The position numbers were made by a program, and so were the translations under genes. The notes beneath the pieces were generated by a model. It saw only the letters and a program-made list of their open reading frames with translations, made no database searches and had not been told where the DNA came from. From assembly GCA_963762425.1 (NCBI GenBank), contig CAVXKY010000004.1:496001-560000 (forward strand): 64,000 nt of DNA. Reading direction: 5' to 3'. This DNA is from REEB95 sp963762425. Its GTDB lineage: Bacteria > Pseudomonadota > Alphaproteobacteria > ATCC43930 > CGMCC-115725. Below are positions 42,663 to 50,913 of the stretch, in pieces. How positions within the stretch are numbered: the stretch's first letter is position 1; each line of letters opens with the position of its first letter.

Positions 42663-44932
42663 CGGTGATTGCCAAATCCGGTCAGGTCGGGCGTTCGCTG
42701 CCGCGCGTCGAGGGCCGCGCCAAGGTCACCGGCCGCGCCGAATACATCCACAATCTGCGCCTGCCCGGCATGCTGCACGCCAAGATCTTCCGCAGCCCGA
42801 AGGCGCATGGCCGCATCCGGTCGATCGACACCGCGGCGGCGAAGGCGTATCCCGGCGTTTTTGCGGTTTTCACCAGCGACGACGTCCGCCGGGTCATTCC
42901 CAACCCCTATTACGGTCCGGCCTTCCACGACCAGCCGATCCTGGCGATCGACAAGGTGCGGCACATCGGCGAACCAATGGCCGTGGTCCTGGCCGAGGAT
43001 TCGCATGTGGCCGAGGAAGCGGCGCGGCTCATCGTTGCCCAATTCGATGAATTGCCGGCGGTGATGGACGAGGTTGAGGCGGTTACGTCCAAGACCATCG
43101 TCCATGACGTGCTCAAGCCGGCGGGAACTTTTCCCGATCTCAAGCATCTCGAAGGCCGCAAGGGCACCAATGTGGCGCTCGATTTCCAATTGCGGCGCGG
43201 CGACGCCAAGAAGGCATTTGTCGAGGCGGCGCATGTCTTCGAACATACCTTCCGCACCCAGCAGGTGACGCATACGCCCTTGGAGCCGATGGTGTCGGTT
43301 GCCGAGGCGGACGAGGGCCGGCTCACCATCCATACCGCCTCGCAGAGCCCGTCCTTCGTGCGCATCGAGATAGCGCGGCTCCTGGGCTGGCCGGAGAACC
43401 GCGTACGCGTCAAGACCGCCTATCTCGGCGGCGGCTTCGGCGCCAAGCTCTATATCAAGCTCGAAGCGCTGGTGGCGGCGCTGGCCCTGCTGGCGCGGCG
43501 GCCGGTGAAGGTCTCGCTCGGCATGGACGAGCAGTTCTTCACCATTACCAAGCACCCCTCGACCTTCCGCATCAAGAGCGCGGTCGACCAGCAGGGGCGC
43601 ATCACCGCGCGCGAATGCGAGGTGTGGTGGAACGGCGGCGCCTATGCCGATATCGGTCCGCGCGTGACCCAGAAATCGGGCTTCACGGCGGCCGGCCCTT
43701 ACGACATCGACAATGTGCATATCGATTCCTATGCGCTTTACACCAACCGGCCGCCGGCCGGCGCCTTGCGCGGCTTCGGCATTCCCCAGCTGGTCTGGGC
43801 CTATGAAAGCCACACCGATCTGATCGCGCGCGCGTTGAAAATCGATCCGCTCGAATTCCGCCGCAAGAACATCCTGCGCGAAGGCCGGCCCCAGTCCACC
43901 GGCACGGCGATGAAGGACGCCGCCATCGAACTGGTGCTCGAGCGCATCGCCGCGCGGCTCGACTGGCAGAAGCCGTTCGACCGTGGCGGCGGCGCGTTGA
44001 AACGCGGGCGCGGCCTGGCCGTGGGGTTCAAGGCCTCGATCGCGCCCACCACCTCGGTCGCGATCGTCAATCTCTATGCCGATGGCAGCTGCGGGCTTTA
44101 TTGCAGCACGGTCGATATGGGCCAGGGCTCGGACACCATCATGGCGCAGATCGCCGCTGAGGTGCTGAACCTTCCGGCCGAGACGGTGAAGGTGGTGCAT
44201 CCGGATACCGACGTCACGCCCTATGATATGGCGACGCTCGGCTCGCGCTCGACCTATCACATGGGCCATGCGGTGCGGCTCGCCGCCGAGGATGCGCGCG
44301 CCAAGATCGAGGCGCTGGCGGCCGAGCTGGGCCTGCCGCGCGGCAGCAACGTGCCTTTGGCCGAACTCTTCCGCAAGAAATACGGCATGCAGGCGGGCAA
44401 CATCGTGGGCACCGGCAGCTTCGTGCCGAGCTATGCCTCGCCCGATCACGCCACCGGGCTCACGCCCAATGCCACGCCGTTCTGGATGGTGGGCGGCACC
44501 GGCGCCGAGGTCGAGGTCGACACGGAAACCGGCCAGGTGCGGGTGCAACGGCTCATCAACGTCGCCGATCTCGGCAATCCCATCAACCCGAAGATCGTCG
44601 AGACCCAGCTTTCCGGCGGCGCGATCATGCAGCTGGGCTTCACCCTGATGGAGAAGATGGAATTCCGCGACGGCCAGCTGCTCAATCCTTCGCTCGCCGA
44701 TTACAAGATTCCCGGGATGCGCGATCTGCCCGTGCGGATCGAGAACGAAGCGGTGGCGGCGGTGCAGCACAGCGGACCCTATGGCGCGAAGGGCGTGGGC
44801 GAGAGCGCGACCTTCGGCGTCTCGCCGGCCATCGCCAACGCCATCGACGACGCCGTCGGCGTGCGCTTGATGGAATTGCCGATGACGGCCGATGCGGTTT
44901 ACGCCGCGATCGAGCGGGGGAAAAAGACATGA
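42659..44932 (+). CDS. Molybdopterin-binding large subunit of a xanthine-dehydrogenase-family hydroxylase
   Basis: 757 residues, normal for the family. Landmarks are VEGRAKVTGRAEYIHNLRLPGMLHAKIFRSP, TAYLGGGFGAKLY (Mo-cofactor contact), RPPAGALRGFGIPQLVWAYE, DMGQGSDTIMAQIAAEVL and KGVGESATFGVSPAIANAI with the conserved catalytic Glu. The AYxCSFR loop of form I CO dehydrogenase is absent and is replaced by GALRGFG, so this is a carbon hydroxylase for an aromatic or N-heterocyclic compound (4-hydroxybenzoyl-CoA reductase, nicotinate or isoquinoline dehydrogenase type) rather than CODH. The exact substrate is unknown. Confidence 0.9.
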   Translation: MTVIAKSGQVGRSLPRVEGRAKVTGRAEYIHNLRLPGMLHAKIFRSPKAHGRIRSIDTAAAKAYPGVFAVFTSDDVRRVIPNPYYGPAFHDQPILAIDKVRHIGEPMAVVLAEDSHVAEEAARLIVAQFDELPAVMDEVEAVTSKTIVHDVLKPAGTFPDLKHLEGRKGTNVALDFQLRRGDAKKAFVEAAHVFEHTFRTQQVTHTPLEPMVSVAEADEGRLTIHTASQSPSFVRIEIARLLGWPENRVRVKTAYLGGGFGAKLYIKLEALVAALALLARRPVKVSLGMDEQFFTITKHPSTFRIKSAVDQQGRITARECEVWWNGGAYADIGPRVTQKSGFTAAGPYDIDNVHIDSYALYTNRPPAGALRGFGIPQLVWAYESHTDLIARALKIDPLEFRRKNILREGRPQSTGTAMKDAAIELVLERIAARLDWQKPFDRGGGALKRGRGLAVGFKASIAPTTSVAIVNLYADGSCGLYCSTVDMGQGSDTIMAQIAAEVLNLPAETVKVVHPDTDVTPYDMATLGSRSTYHMGHAVRLAAEDARAKIEALAAELGLPRGSNVPLAELFRKKYGMQAGNIVGTGSFVPSYASPDHATGLTPNATPFWMVGGTGAEVEVDTETGQVRVQRLINVADLGNPINPKIVETQLSGGAIMQLGFTLMEKMEFRDGQLLNPSLADYKIPGMRDLPVRIENEAVAAVQHSGPYGAKGVGESATFGVSPAIANAIDDAVGVRLMELPMTADAVYAAIERGKKT

Positions 44933-45420
44933 GCGCGAGCCCGCGGCGGATCACCTTTACCCTCAATGGCGCGACGGTCTCGGCCGAAGTTGCGACCCAC
45001 GAGACGCTGCTCGAGGTTCTGCGCGAGCGGTTCTCGCTGTTCGGCGCGCGCGAGAGTTGCGGCCAAGGCCTGTGCGGCTGCTGCACCGTGCTGGTCGACG
45101 GCCGCGCGGTCTCGGCCTGCCTCGCTTTCGCTTGCCTGGCCGATGGCGCGCGCATCGAGACCGTCGAGGGTCTCGACCGGACGGGCAGGCTCGATCCGGT
45201 GCAAGAGGCGTTCCTGGAATGCGGCGCCTTCCAATGCGGTTTCTGCACGCCCGGATTCGTCTTGATGGCCAAGCAGTTACTGGACGAGCACCCGGCGCCC
45301 AGCGAGGACGAGATTCGCCACTATCTTTCTGGTAATCTTTGCCGTTGCGGCGCTTATCCGGAAATCATCGAGGCCGTGAAAGTCGCCGCACGCAAGCGGA
45401 AGGGTACGTCGCCCACATAA
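44929..45420 (+). CDS. [2Fe-2S] small subunit of the molybdenum hydroxylase
   Basis: 163 residues with both cluster sites of the family: a plant-type site with Cys44, Cys49, Cys52 and Cys64 (ESCGQGLCGCCTV) and a C-terminal all-helical site (FQCGFCTPGFVLMAK and NLCRCGAYPEIIEAVK). It relays electrons from the molybdenum centre to FAD. ATGA overlap with the large-subunit gene. The next gene, a second MFS transporter, starts 25 bases later. Confidence 0.93.
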   Translation: MSASPRRITFTLNGATVSAEVATHETLLEVLRERFSLFGARESCGQGLCGCCTVLVDGRAVSACLAFACLADGARIETVEGLDRTGRLDPVQEAFLECGAFQCGFCTPGFVLMAKQLLDEHPAPSEDEIRHYLSGNLCRCGAYPEIIEAVKVAARKRKGTSPT

Positions 45421-45445
45421 CCGCGCAACAGGGGAGGAAATCGTC

Positions 45446-46783
45446 ATGAGCATGAATGCCGCCGCCGCGAGTCCGTGGTATCGCTCGCTCAACCGCAGCC
45501 AGTGGAACACGCTGTTTGCGGCCAATCTGGGCTGGCTGTTCGACGGCTATGAGGTCTATGCGCTGATCCTGACGGTCGGCGTGGCGCTTCACCAACTGCT
45601 CGACCCGAGCCAATACGGACAGATCCCGTTTTATGCCGGGGCGACCATCGCCATCACGCTGTTCGGCTGGGGCGTCGGCGGCATGATCGGCGGCGTGCTC
45701 GCCGATTACATCGGCCGCAGGCGCACCATGATGCTGGCGATTCTGGCCTATTCGCTGATGACCGGCTTGAGCGCGCTGTCGTGGAGCTGGCTCTCCTTCG
45801 CGCTGCTGCGCTTCGTGGTCGGCGTCGCCATCGGCTCGGAATGGGCGACCGGCGCGTCGATCACCGCCGAGCTGTGGCCCGACAAGGCGCGCGGCAAGGG
45901 CGCGGGATTGATGCAATGCGGTCTCGGCATCGGCTTCTTCACCGCCTCGCTGGTGTGGGTGTTCGTCAGCCCCCATGGCCCCGATGCGTGGCGCTACATG
46001 TATCTGATCGGGATATTGCCCGGCCTGTTCACGTTGTGGATCCGGCGCGGCATTCCCGAATCGCCGGTGTGGGAGCGCAGCAGCGAGCGCCGCAAGGCGG
46101 CGGTGGCGCGCAAAAAGCGCGGCGACCGACTCGATGCGGCCGATCACGGGCTGACCCGCTTCACTTTGGCCGAGCTGTTCGCCGATCGGAAGGTTCGCGG
46201 GCGGCTGCTGATCCTGTTCCTGATGTCGCTGACGACCACGCTCGCCTGGTGGGGCATCTCGAGTTTCGTTCCGCCCTATGTCGCCTCCGTCGCGGCCAAG
46301 GCCGGCCTGCCCGGACCGGTTTGGGCGGGCTATACCGGCATGGCCTACAATCTCGGCGCCATCGCCGGCTATATCAGCCTGGGATTCTTCGCCGATGTGG
46401 TGGGGCGCAAGCCGGTGGTGATGGTGTTCTTCGCCGCGGCGCTGGTTATGACGCCGGTGCTGTTCCTGTGGACCAGCGATCTCAACCTGCTGCTGCTTGC
46501 AGCCTGTGTGAACGGCTTCTTCACCCTGGGACAATATTCCTGGATGCCGGTGTGGTTGCCGGAACTGTTCCCGACCCGGGTGCGAGCGACCGGCCTCGCT
46601 TTCGTCTTCAACACGCCGCGCTTCATCGCCTGCCTCGGGCCGCTGACCGCCGGGGCGCTGATCGCCAATTTCGGCGGCTTTGGCAACACCGCGGTGACCA
46701 TCAGCCTGATCTACGTGCTGGGCTTCTTCGCCACGCTCTTCCTGCCCGAGACCAGGGGAAAGCCGCTGCCGGAGAATATCTAG
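45446..46783 (+). CDS. MFS transporter, sugar-porter/organic-acid type
   Basis: 445 residues, about twelve helices. Motifs: WLFDGYEVYALILTVG in helix 1, GGVLADYIGRRRTMMLAIL after helix 2, PESPVWERSSERRKAAVARKKRG at the central loop and FFADVVGRKPVVMVFF after helix 8. The preceding GGGGAGGAAATCGTC is a strong ribosome-binding site. It is only distantly similar to the transporter that opens the same gene group (39614), so the two may handle different compounds, for example substrate and product. Confidence 0.87.
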   Translation: MSMNAAAASPWYRSLNRSQWNTLFAANLGWLFDGYEVYALILTVGVALHQLLDPSQYGQIPFYAGATIAITLFGWGVGGMIGGVLADYIGRRRTMMLAILAYSLMTGLSALSWSWLSFALLRFVVGVAIGSEWATGASITAELWPDKARGKGAGLMQCGLGIGFFTASLVWVFVSPHGPDAWRYMYLIGILPGLFTLWIRRGIPESPVWERSSERRKAAVARKKRGDRLDAADHGLTRFTLAELFADRKVRGRLLILFLMSLTTTLAWWGISSFVPPYVASVAAKAGLPGPVWAGYTGMAYNLGAIAGYISLGFFADVVGRKPVVMVFFAAALVMTPVLFLWTSDLNLLLLAACVNGFFTLGQYSWMPVWLPELFPTRVRATGLAFVFNTPRFIACLGPLTAGALIANFGGFGNTAVTISLIYVLGFFATLFLPETRGKPLPENI

Positions 46784-46798
46784 CCGCGTATCTCGGCG

Positions 46799-47491
46799 TC
46801 ACCGCGACAGATCGGCCGAGACGTATTCGGGCTGGCTGAGGCTGCGCGTCAGGTGGAAATCGATCAGGCTGTTGCCTTGCTCGATCTCGAAGGCCACCGG
46901 CGCGCCGCCATCGTCCATCCAGACGATGTCGTGCTTGTGGCCGATGATGTCGTATCGGTGAAGCTTGAGGTCCGCGCCGTCGATGGTGACGTCGACCTGC
47001 CCGCTATCGTTGACGCTGACGGGAAAAAACTCGCCGGTCTTGGTCGACATCATCACGTCGGATTCGAACACCTTGAGCGACCAGGGATTGGAAGGATGGA
47101 CGTTCGCCGGCGCGGTGAAGACGCCATCGGGCGTGGTGATGACGAAGTTATTGCCTTGCGCCTCGCCACGGACTTCGAGATCGACGCCGTTCGTGGTGGT
47201 GACGCCCTTGAAAGCGATCATGCGGTTGCCGAGCCACCGCTCGGTGCGCTCCGCTTCCTGCCGGAACACGACGATGCCGAGCAGCTTGACCACGACATGC
47301 AGCTCGGTCGTCACTTCGGTCTTGTCGCCGATCTTGTCGATGATGTTGGTATAGCTGCCGACATCGCCGAAGGTCGGATGGACGATCCGGTATTCGTAGA
47401 TTTGCCGCGAGGCGTTGGCGGATGGCGGGAAAAGCGCCGCTGTCGCGCCAAGGATAGCGGCACAGGCAAAGATAATGCGTGACCGATTCAT
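46799..47491 (-). CDS. Periplasmic DUF6134-like protein
   Basis: 230 residues from ATG 47491, with a signal peptide (IIFACAAILGATAALFPPSANA, cleavage near 28). The mature part is beta-rich and runs YEYRIVHPTFGDVGSYTNIIDKIGD, TELHVVVKLLGIVVFRQEAERTERW, WSLKVFESDVMMSTKTGEFFPVSV to LIDFHLTRS. This is the pattern of the uncharacterised DUF6134 family; function unknown. Monocistronic. The 208 bases upstream, before the Mpo1-like gene, have no recognised features. Confidence 0.72.
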   Translation of the reverse strand: MNRSRIIFACAAILGATAALFPPSANASRQIYEYRIVHPTFGDVGSYTNIIDKIGDKTEVTTELHVVVKLLGIVVFRQEAERTERWLGNRMIAFKGVTTTNGVDLEVRGEAQGNNFVITTPDGVFTAPANVHPSNPWSLKVFESDVMMSTKTGEFFPVSVNDSGQVDVTIDGADLKLHRYDIIGHKHDIVWMDDGGAPVAFEIEQGNSLIDFHLTRSLSQPEYVSADLSR

Positions 47492-47699
47492 GACCGCCCC
47501 GTTCGCACGCCGACATTTTACACGAAGTGCCGCGCCGGGGGTAGCGGGGACAGGCCGGTCCGGGCGGTCTTCGGAAATTCCACCGTTTTGCCGCCACCCC
47601 GATTGTGAGCCGGTTTTCGGCCATTTAAGGGAATGCCGGTGCCACGAAATTGACTTCTCGGTCGCGCCTTCTGGCTTAGAATAACGGCGGCAGGCAGCG

Positions 47700-48077
47700 A
47701 TGGCCCGGGGCAAGAACTATTCACATGGCGGCGGCGGCAGGCATGCCGCCGCTTATGACGATTTTTGGCGCTTCTACCTTCGCGCCCACGCCAATCCGAG
47801 ACTGCGCATCTGGCATTATTTCGGCACGGCACTGGCGGTGTGCGCGTTGTGCGGACTGGCCGCGACGGCAAGCGGCTGGTTCCTCGTTTTGGCGGTCGGC
47901 GGCGGCTATGGACCGGCCTGGATCAGTCATTTTTTCATCGCGCAAAATCGCCCGGCGACTTTCGATCACCCGCTATGGTCGCTGATCAGCGATTTCCGCA
48001 TGTTCTGGCTCTGGCTCGCCGGCGGACTCGACAGCGAACTGGCCAAGGCGGGCGTGCCGGTGCGCCGCCAGCGGTGA
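47700..48077 (+). CDS. Mpo1-like (DUF962) membrane protein
   Basis: 125 residues with two hydrophobic stretches and the family pattern: FWRFYLRAHANPRLRIWHYFGT followed by FFIAQNRPATFDHPLWSLISDFRMFW. In yeast the homologue Mpo1 is an Fe(II)-dependent dioxygenase that removes a carbon from 2-hydroxy fatty acids. The conserved histidines His49?-type (in RIWHYFG), SHFF and FDHPLW are present here. The role in this bacterium is inferred from the family only. Confidence 0.75.
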   Translation: MARGKNYSHGGGGRHAAAYDDFWRFYLRAHANPRLRIWHYFGTALAVCALCGLAATASGWFLVLAVGGGYGPAWISHFFIAQNRPATFDHPLWSLISDFRMFWLWLAGGLDSELAKAGVPVRRQR

Positions 48078-48100
48078 ATACCGTCATCTTCTCATTTTCG

Positions 48101-48123
48101 CCATAAATCACTTATACTTATGG
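48101..48123. promoter_or_regulatory. Imperfect 23-base palindromic element, possible operator
   Basis: CCATAA at 48101-48106 and TTATGG at 48118-48123 are exact inverted copies separated by 11 bases. A TATACT hexamer at 48113-48118 lies inside and could be a -10 box for the gene starting at 48156. The AT-rich island stands out in a GC-rich background. This is compatible with a regulator site over a promoter, but no matching regulator is known. Confidence 0.3.
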
Positions 48124-48155
48124 TTTGAGGGCCCAAAAGAGGCCTGTCCGCAAGC

Positions 48156-49004
48156 ATGGGGGCGTTGATGTTGGATTCGTATCTGGACAGCCACGGCGAT
48201 GCGCCGTGGTCGATGAAGGACATCCCCTATCACACGCTCGACCGCGAGCTGGTGCGGGACGACGCGCTGCTCCTCTATATCATCGCCTCCGCCTCTTTCA
48301 TCGAGATCACCTCGGACCACTACACCAGGAACCTGATCGCCTTCTTCCAGGGCGATCCGGAGATCGTCGATTGGCTGCAAAACCATTGGGAGCCGGAGGA
48401 GATGCAGCATGGCGCGTCGCTCAAGCGCTATGTCCAGACCGCCTGGCCCGATTTCGATTGGGAAAAAGCCTATCGCGACTTCATGGGCGAGTATGGCGCT
48501 CTTTGCAGCAACGAGCACTATGCCTCGACCCGCGCGCTGGAAATGGCGGCGCGCTGCGTCGTGGAAACCGGCACCTCGAGCTTCTACCGCATGATGGCCG
48601 AGATCACGGCCGAGCCGGTGCTGAAGGAACTCACCGCCAAGATTAGCTCGGACGAAGTGCGGCACTACAAGCATTTCTATCATTATTTTCTGCGCTATCA
48701 GGAGAGCGAGCGCCAAGGCCGCGCCGCCGTGCTCAAGACGCTGTGGGAGCGCGCGATGGAGATCGACGACGAAGACGCCTTCATCGCCTTCAAATACGTC
48801 TTCCTCGCCCGCAATCCAGGCGTGGAATTCAAGCGCCGGGATTACGACGATTACCGCAAGGGCTTGCGCCGCATCGGCAAGGCGCATTTCCCCTTCGACA
48901 TGGCGTTGAAGATGTTCTTGAAGCCCCTGGGCCTGAGCACTGCCATCGGCCGGATGGTGTTGCCGCCCGTGACCGCGGCGACGCGGCTGTTGATGCTGCG
49001 CTAG
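48156..49004 (+). CDS. Ferritin-like diiron protein resembling acyl-ACP desaturase/long-chain oxygenases
   Basis: 282 residues from ATG 48156 (ATG 48168 with GGGGG before it is equally possible). The classical diiron ligand set is visible: Glu50, Glu82-x-x-His85 (PEEMQH), Glu137 and Glu167-x-x-His170 (DEVRH), spaced as in stearoyl-ACP desaturases and related four-helix oxidases. It lacks a signal peptide. The likely reaction is O2-dependent desaturation or hydroxylation of an acyl or similar chain. No ferredoxin or reductase is adjacent. Confidence 0.78.
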   Translation: MGALMLDSYLDSHGDAPWSMKDIPYHTLDRELVRDDALLLYIIASASFIEITSDHYTRNLIAFFQGDPEIVDWLQNHWEPEEMQHGASLKRYVQTAWPDFDWEKAYRDFMGEYGALCSNEHYASTRALEMAARCVVETGTSSFYRMMAEITAEPVLKELTAKISSDEVRHYKHFYHYFLRYQESERQGRAAVLKTLWERAMEIDDEDAFIAFKYVFLARNPGVEFKRRDYDDYRKGLRRIGKAHFPFDMALKMFLKPLGLSTAIGRMVLPPVTAATRLLMLR

Positions 49005-49126
49005 GGCCGGGGCCAAAAACCAAGCCGAAGACTAATATTGTGGGCACCGTACCGGGAAAGGTAAAATCATAGCAAAGACGGGCGCGGGCAAACCGAGCCA
49101 GGCCAGAGGGAGAAGGGGGAACGACC

Positions 49127-49645
49127 ATGCCCGACACCGCCGCCAAACCGGATGCCGCCGCCAAGCCGCAGCCGGCCTTGAAGCTCAATTTCCTGTCGCA
49201 CGGCACGCTGGAATCGACCGATCTCGATTTCACGCGCAAATTCTACGAGGAATTCCTCGGCCTCGATGTGGTCAAGACCAGCCCGATCTCGCTCATGATC
49301 CGGCTCGGCGGCAACAACACCATCGCCACGGTCAAATGCAAGACCAAGCAGCCGATGAGCCTGTTGGGCCATAACGGCCTCGACGTCGAGACCAAGGAAG
49401 AAGTCGACGAGTGCTATCGCATCGTCATGGAGCAGAAGGACAAGTGGAAGCTCAGCAAGATCAGCAAGCCGATCCTGCAGCACGGCACCTACAGCTTCTA
49501 CTTCTGGGATTGCGACCAGAATTGCTGGGAGATTTTGACCAATCCCAAGGGCGGCTATTCCTGGCTCTTCCCGCTGGGCGATCTCGAAGGCAAAGGCCAC
49601 CAGGACAAGCACTTCAAACGGCCGGGCGTGAAGACGCCGGATTGA
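49127..49645 (+). CDS. VOC superfamily metalloprotein (glyoxalase/extradiol-dioxygenase-like)
   Basis: 172 residues with a low-complexity Ala/Lys/Pro N-terminal tail (1-18), then a vicinal-oxygen-chelate domain with likely metal ligands His25 (LSHGTLE), His82 (LLGHNGLDVE) and Glu135 (CWEILTNP). The facial triad of extradiol dioxygenases and glyoxalases is thus complete. Strong ribosome-binding site (GGGAGAAGGGGG). It is convergent with the Rieske oxygenase/aldolase operon and 11 bases from it, so a part in the same aromatic pathway is plausible. Confidence 0.8.
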   Translation: MPDTAAKPDAAAKPQPALKLNFLSHGTLESTDLDFTRKFYEEFLGLDVVKTSPISLMIRLGGNNTIATVKCKTKQPMSLLGHNGLDVETKEEVDECYRIVMEQKDKWKLSKISKPILQHGTYSFYFWDCDQNCWEILTNPKGGYSWLFPLGDLEGKGHQDKHFKRPGVKTPD

Positions 49646-49656
49646 GCCGGCTTCGC

Positions 49657-50394
49657 TCAGACGCCGCGCCTGAACGTCACCCCGGCGCGGTTGCACCAAC
49701 CTTCCCAGGCGCGGTCGAAACCTTCGGACGCCTTGCCCTTGGCCTGGCGGCCGAGGATTTTCTGAATCTCGCCGGGCGACAGGAAGTTGATCGTCTTGCC
49801 GAAACGCAGCGCGTCCATCTGCAGATGCGCGTTCACCTCGAGATAGACCGCGATATAGACCGCCTCGCGCAAGTTCCGCCCGGCCACGACCGAACCATGG
49901 CCGCGCATCAGCGCGCTCTTTCCCGGCCCCACCGCCTTGGCCAAATCGCGGCCCTGCGCCATGTCGGAGACCAGCATGTCGGTGTCGCCGAAATTCTTGC
50001 GCGGCTCCCAGATCGGAACCTCGGCCCCGATGGTCGCGGCCATATGCATCACCGGCCTGAGCGTTTCTCCGGCGACACCGAAAGGTATGACGCTCGGGCT
50101 GTGGCTGTGCACCACGCCGTTGATGTCGGGTCGCGTCTCGTAGAGCGCTCCGTGGATGAAACGCTCGTTATAGGGCCGCCGGCCGCGCGCCTCGAGCGGC
50201 TCGCCCTCGAGGGTGAATTCCATGATGTCGGAGGATTCGATGCATTCGGGCGGCCGCGCGCGCGACAAGAGATAGCGTTGGGGATTATGCGGGTGCCGGG
50301 CGCTGACATGGCCGAAACCGTCGACCACGCCCAGGACGGCGAGGATGCGATTGGCCGCAACCAGGTCTTCGATCAGCTCGTCATAGCCCGCCAT
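49657..50394 (-). CDS. Class II aldolase/adducin family protein
   Basis: 245 residues. Zinc-binding and active-site motifs: DGFGHVSARHPHNP, NERFIHGALYETRPDINGVVHSHSPSVIPFG (HxH) and LMRGHGSVVAGRNL with the third histidine. The general-acid Glu seen in many members is Ala here (FIHGA rather than FIHGE). Some members are aldolases; others (e.g. PhtC-type 3,4-dihydroxyphthalate decarboxylases) act in aromatic catabolism. It starts 12 bases after the Rieske beta-subunit gene, so it probably acts on the product of that oxygenase. A paralogue lies at 55351. Confidence 0.85.
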   Translation of the reverse strand: MAGYDELIEDLVAANRILAVLGVVDGFGHVSARHPHNPQRYLLSRARPPECIESSDIMEFTLEGEPLEARGRRPYNERFIHGALYETRPDINGVVHSHSPSVIPFGVAGETLRPVMHMAATIGAEVPIWEPRKNFGDTDMLVSDMAQGRDLAKAVGPGKSALMRGHGSVVAGRNLREAVYIAVYLEVNAHLQMDALRFGKTINFLSPGEIQKILGRQAKGKASEGFDRAWEGWCNRAGVTFRRGV

Positions 50395-50406
50395 GATTTG
50401 TCCTGC

Positions 50407-50913
50407 CTATAGGATGAAGCTGATCGAGCCGAGCGAGCCCAGCTCCTGGGCGTCGAGCAGCACGCGGCGTTCCTTGATGCGAAGATGCTTGCCCACACGC
50501 TTCAGCACATAGCGGTAGGCGCCCACATATTCCCGCACGCGCTCGAAGCGGCGATAGCGGTAACAGACGAAATTGGCGGCGACGTGGACGAGATCGCCTT
50601 CGGTCCCGGTGATGCGCACGTTCGAGATCATCCGCCGCGTGCGCGAATGCGGCTGCTCGGCGTGGCAATTGGGGTCCATGATGCGGATGACGCGCTCTTT
50701 CAGCCGCTTGGCGTCATCGGCGATGGTGAAGAGCGTATCGCGGTGGTCGCCCTCGGGCTTGTCGTTGGGCGGAACGAAATACCCCACATCCTCGGTCAGA
50801 AGCTTGAGCCAATCCTCGAGCTTCCAGTCGTCCAAAAGCGCGGCTTCGTGGAACAGGAAATCCTCGATCTCGGCGCGGCTCGGAAGCGCGATCTTGCGGG
50901 CCTCGTCCATCAT
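50407..50913 (-). CDS. Aromatic-ring-hydroxylating dioxygenase beta subunit
   Basis: 168 residues with the NTF2-like fold of ring-hydroxylating dioxygenase small subunits: IEDFLFHEAALLDDWKLEDWLKLLTEDVGYFVP, a central RRMISNVRITGTEGDLVHVAANFVCYR and the C-terminal LRIKERRVLLDAQELGSLGSISFIL. It is structural and shapes the alpha-subunit hexamer. It starts at ATG 50913 over the alpha-subunit stop (ATGA). Confidence 0.9.
   Translation of the reverse strand: MMDEARKIALPSRAEIEDFLFHEAALLDDWKLEDWLKLLTEDVGYFVPPNDKPEGDHRDTLFTIADDAKRLKERVIRIMDPNCHAEQPHSRTRRMISNVRITGTEGDLVHVAANFVCYRYRRFERVREYVGAYRYVLKRVGKHLRIKERRVLLDAQELGSLGSISFIL

Noticed and set aside
42584..44770. 728-codon reverse frame opposite the Mo-subunit gene
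   Set aside because: Antisense shadow; the forward frame has every motif of the molybdenum hydroxylase large subunit.
42659..44932. Form I carbon monoxide dehydrogenase (CoxL) assignment
   Set aside because: The required AYxCSFR loop is missing; the loop reads GALRGFG as in other family members.
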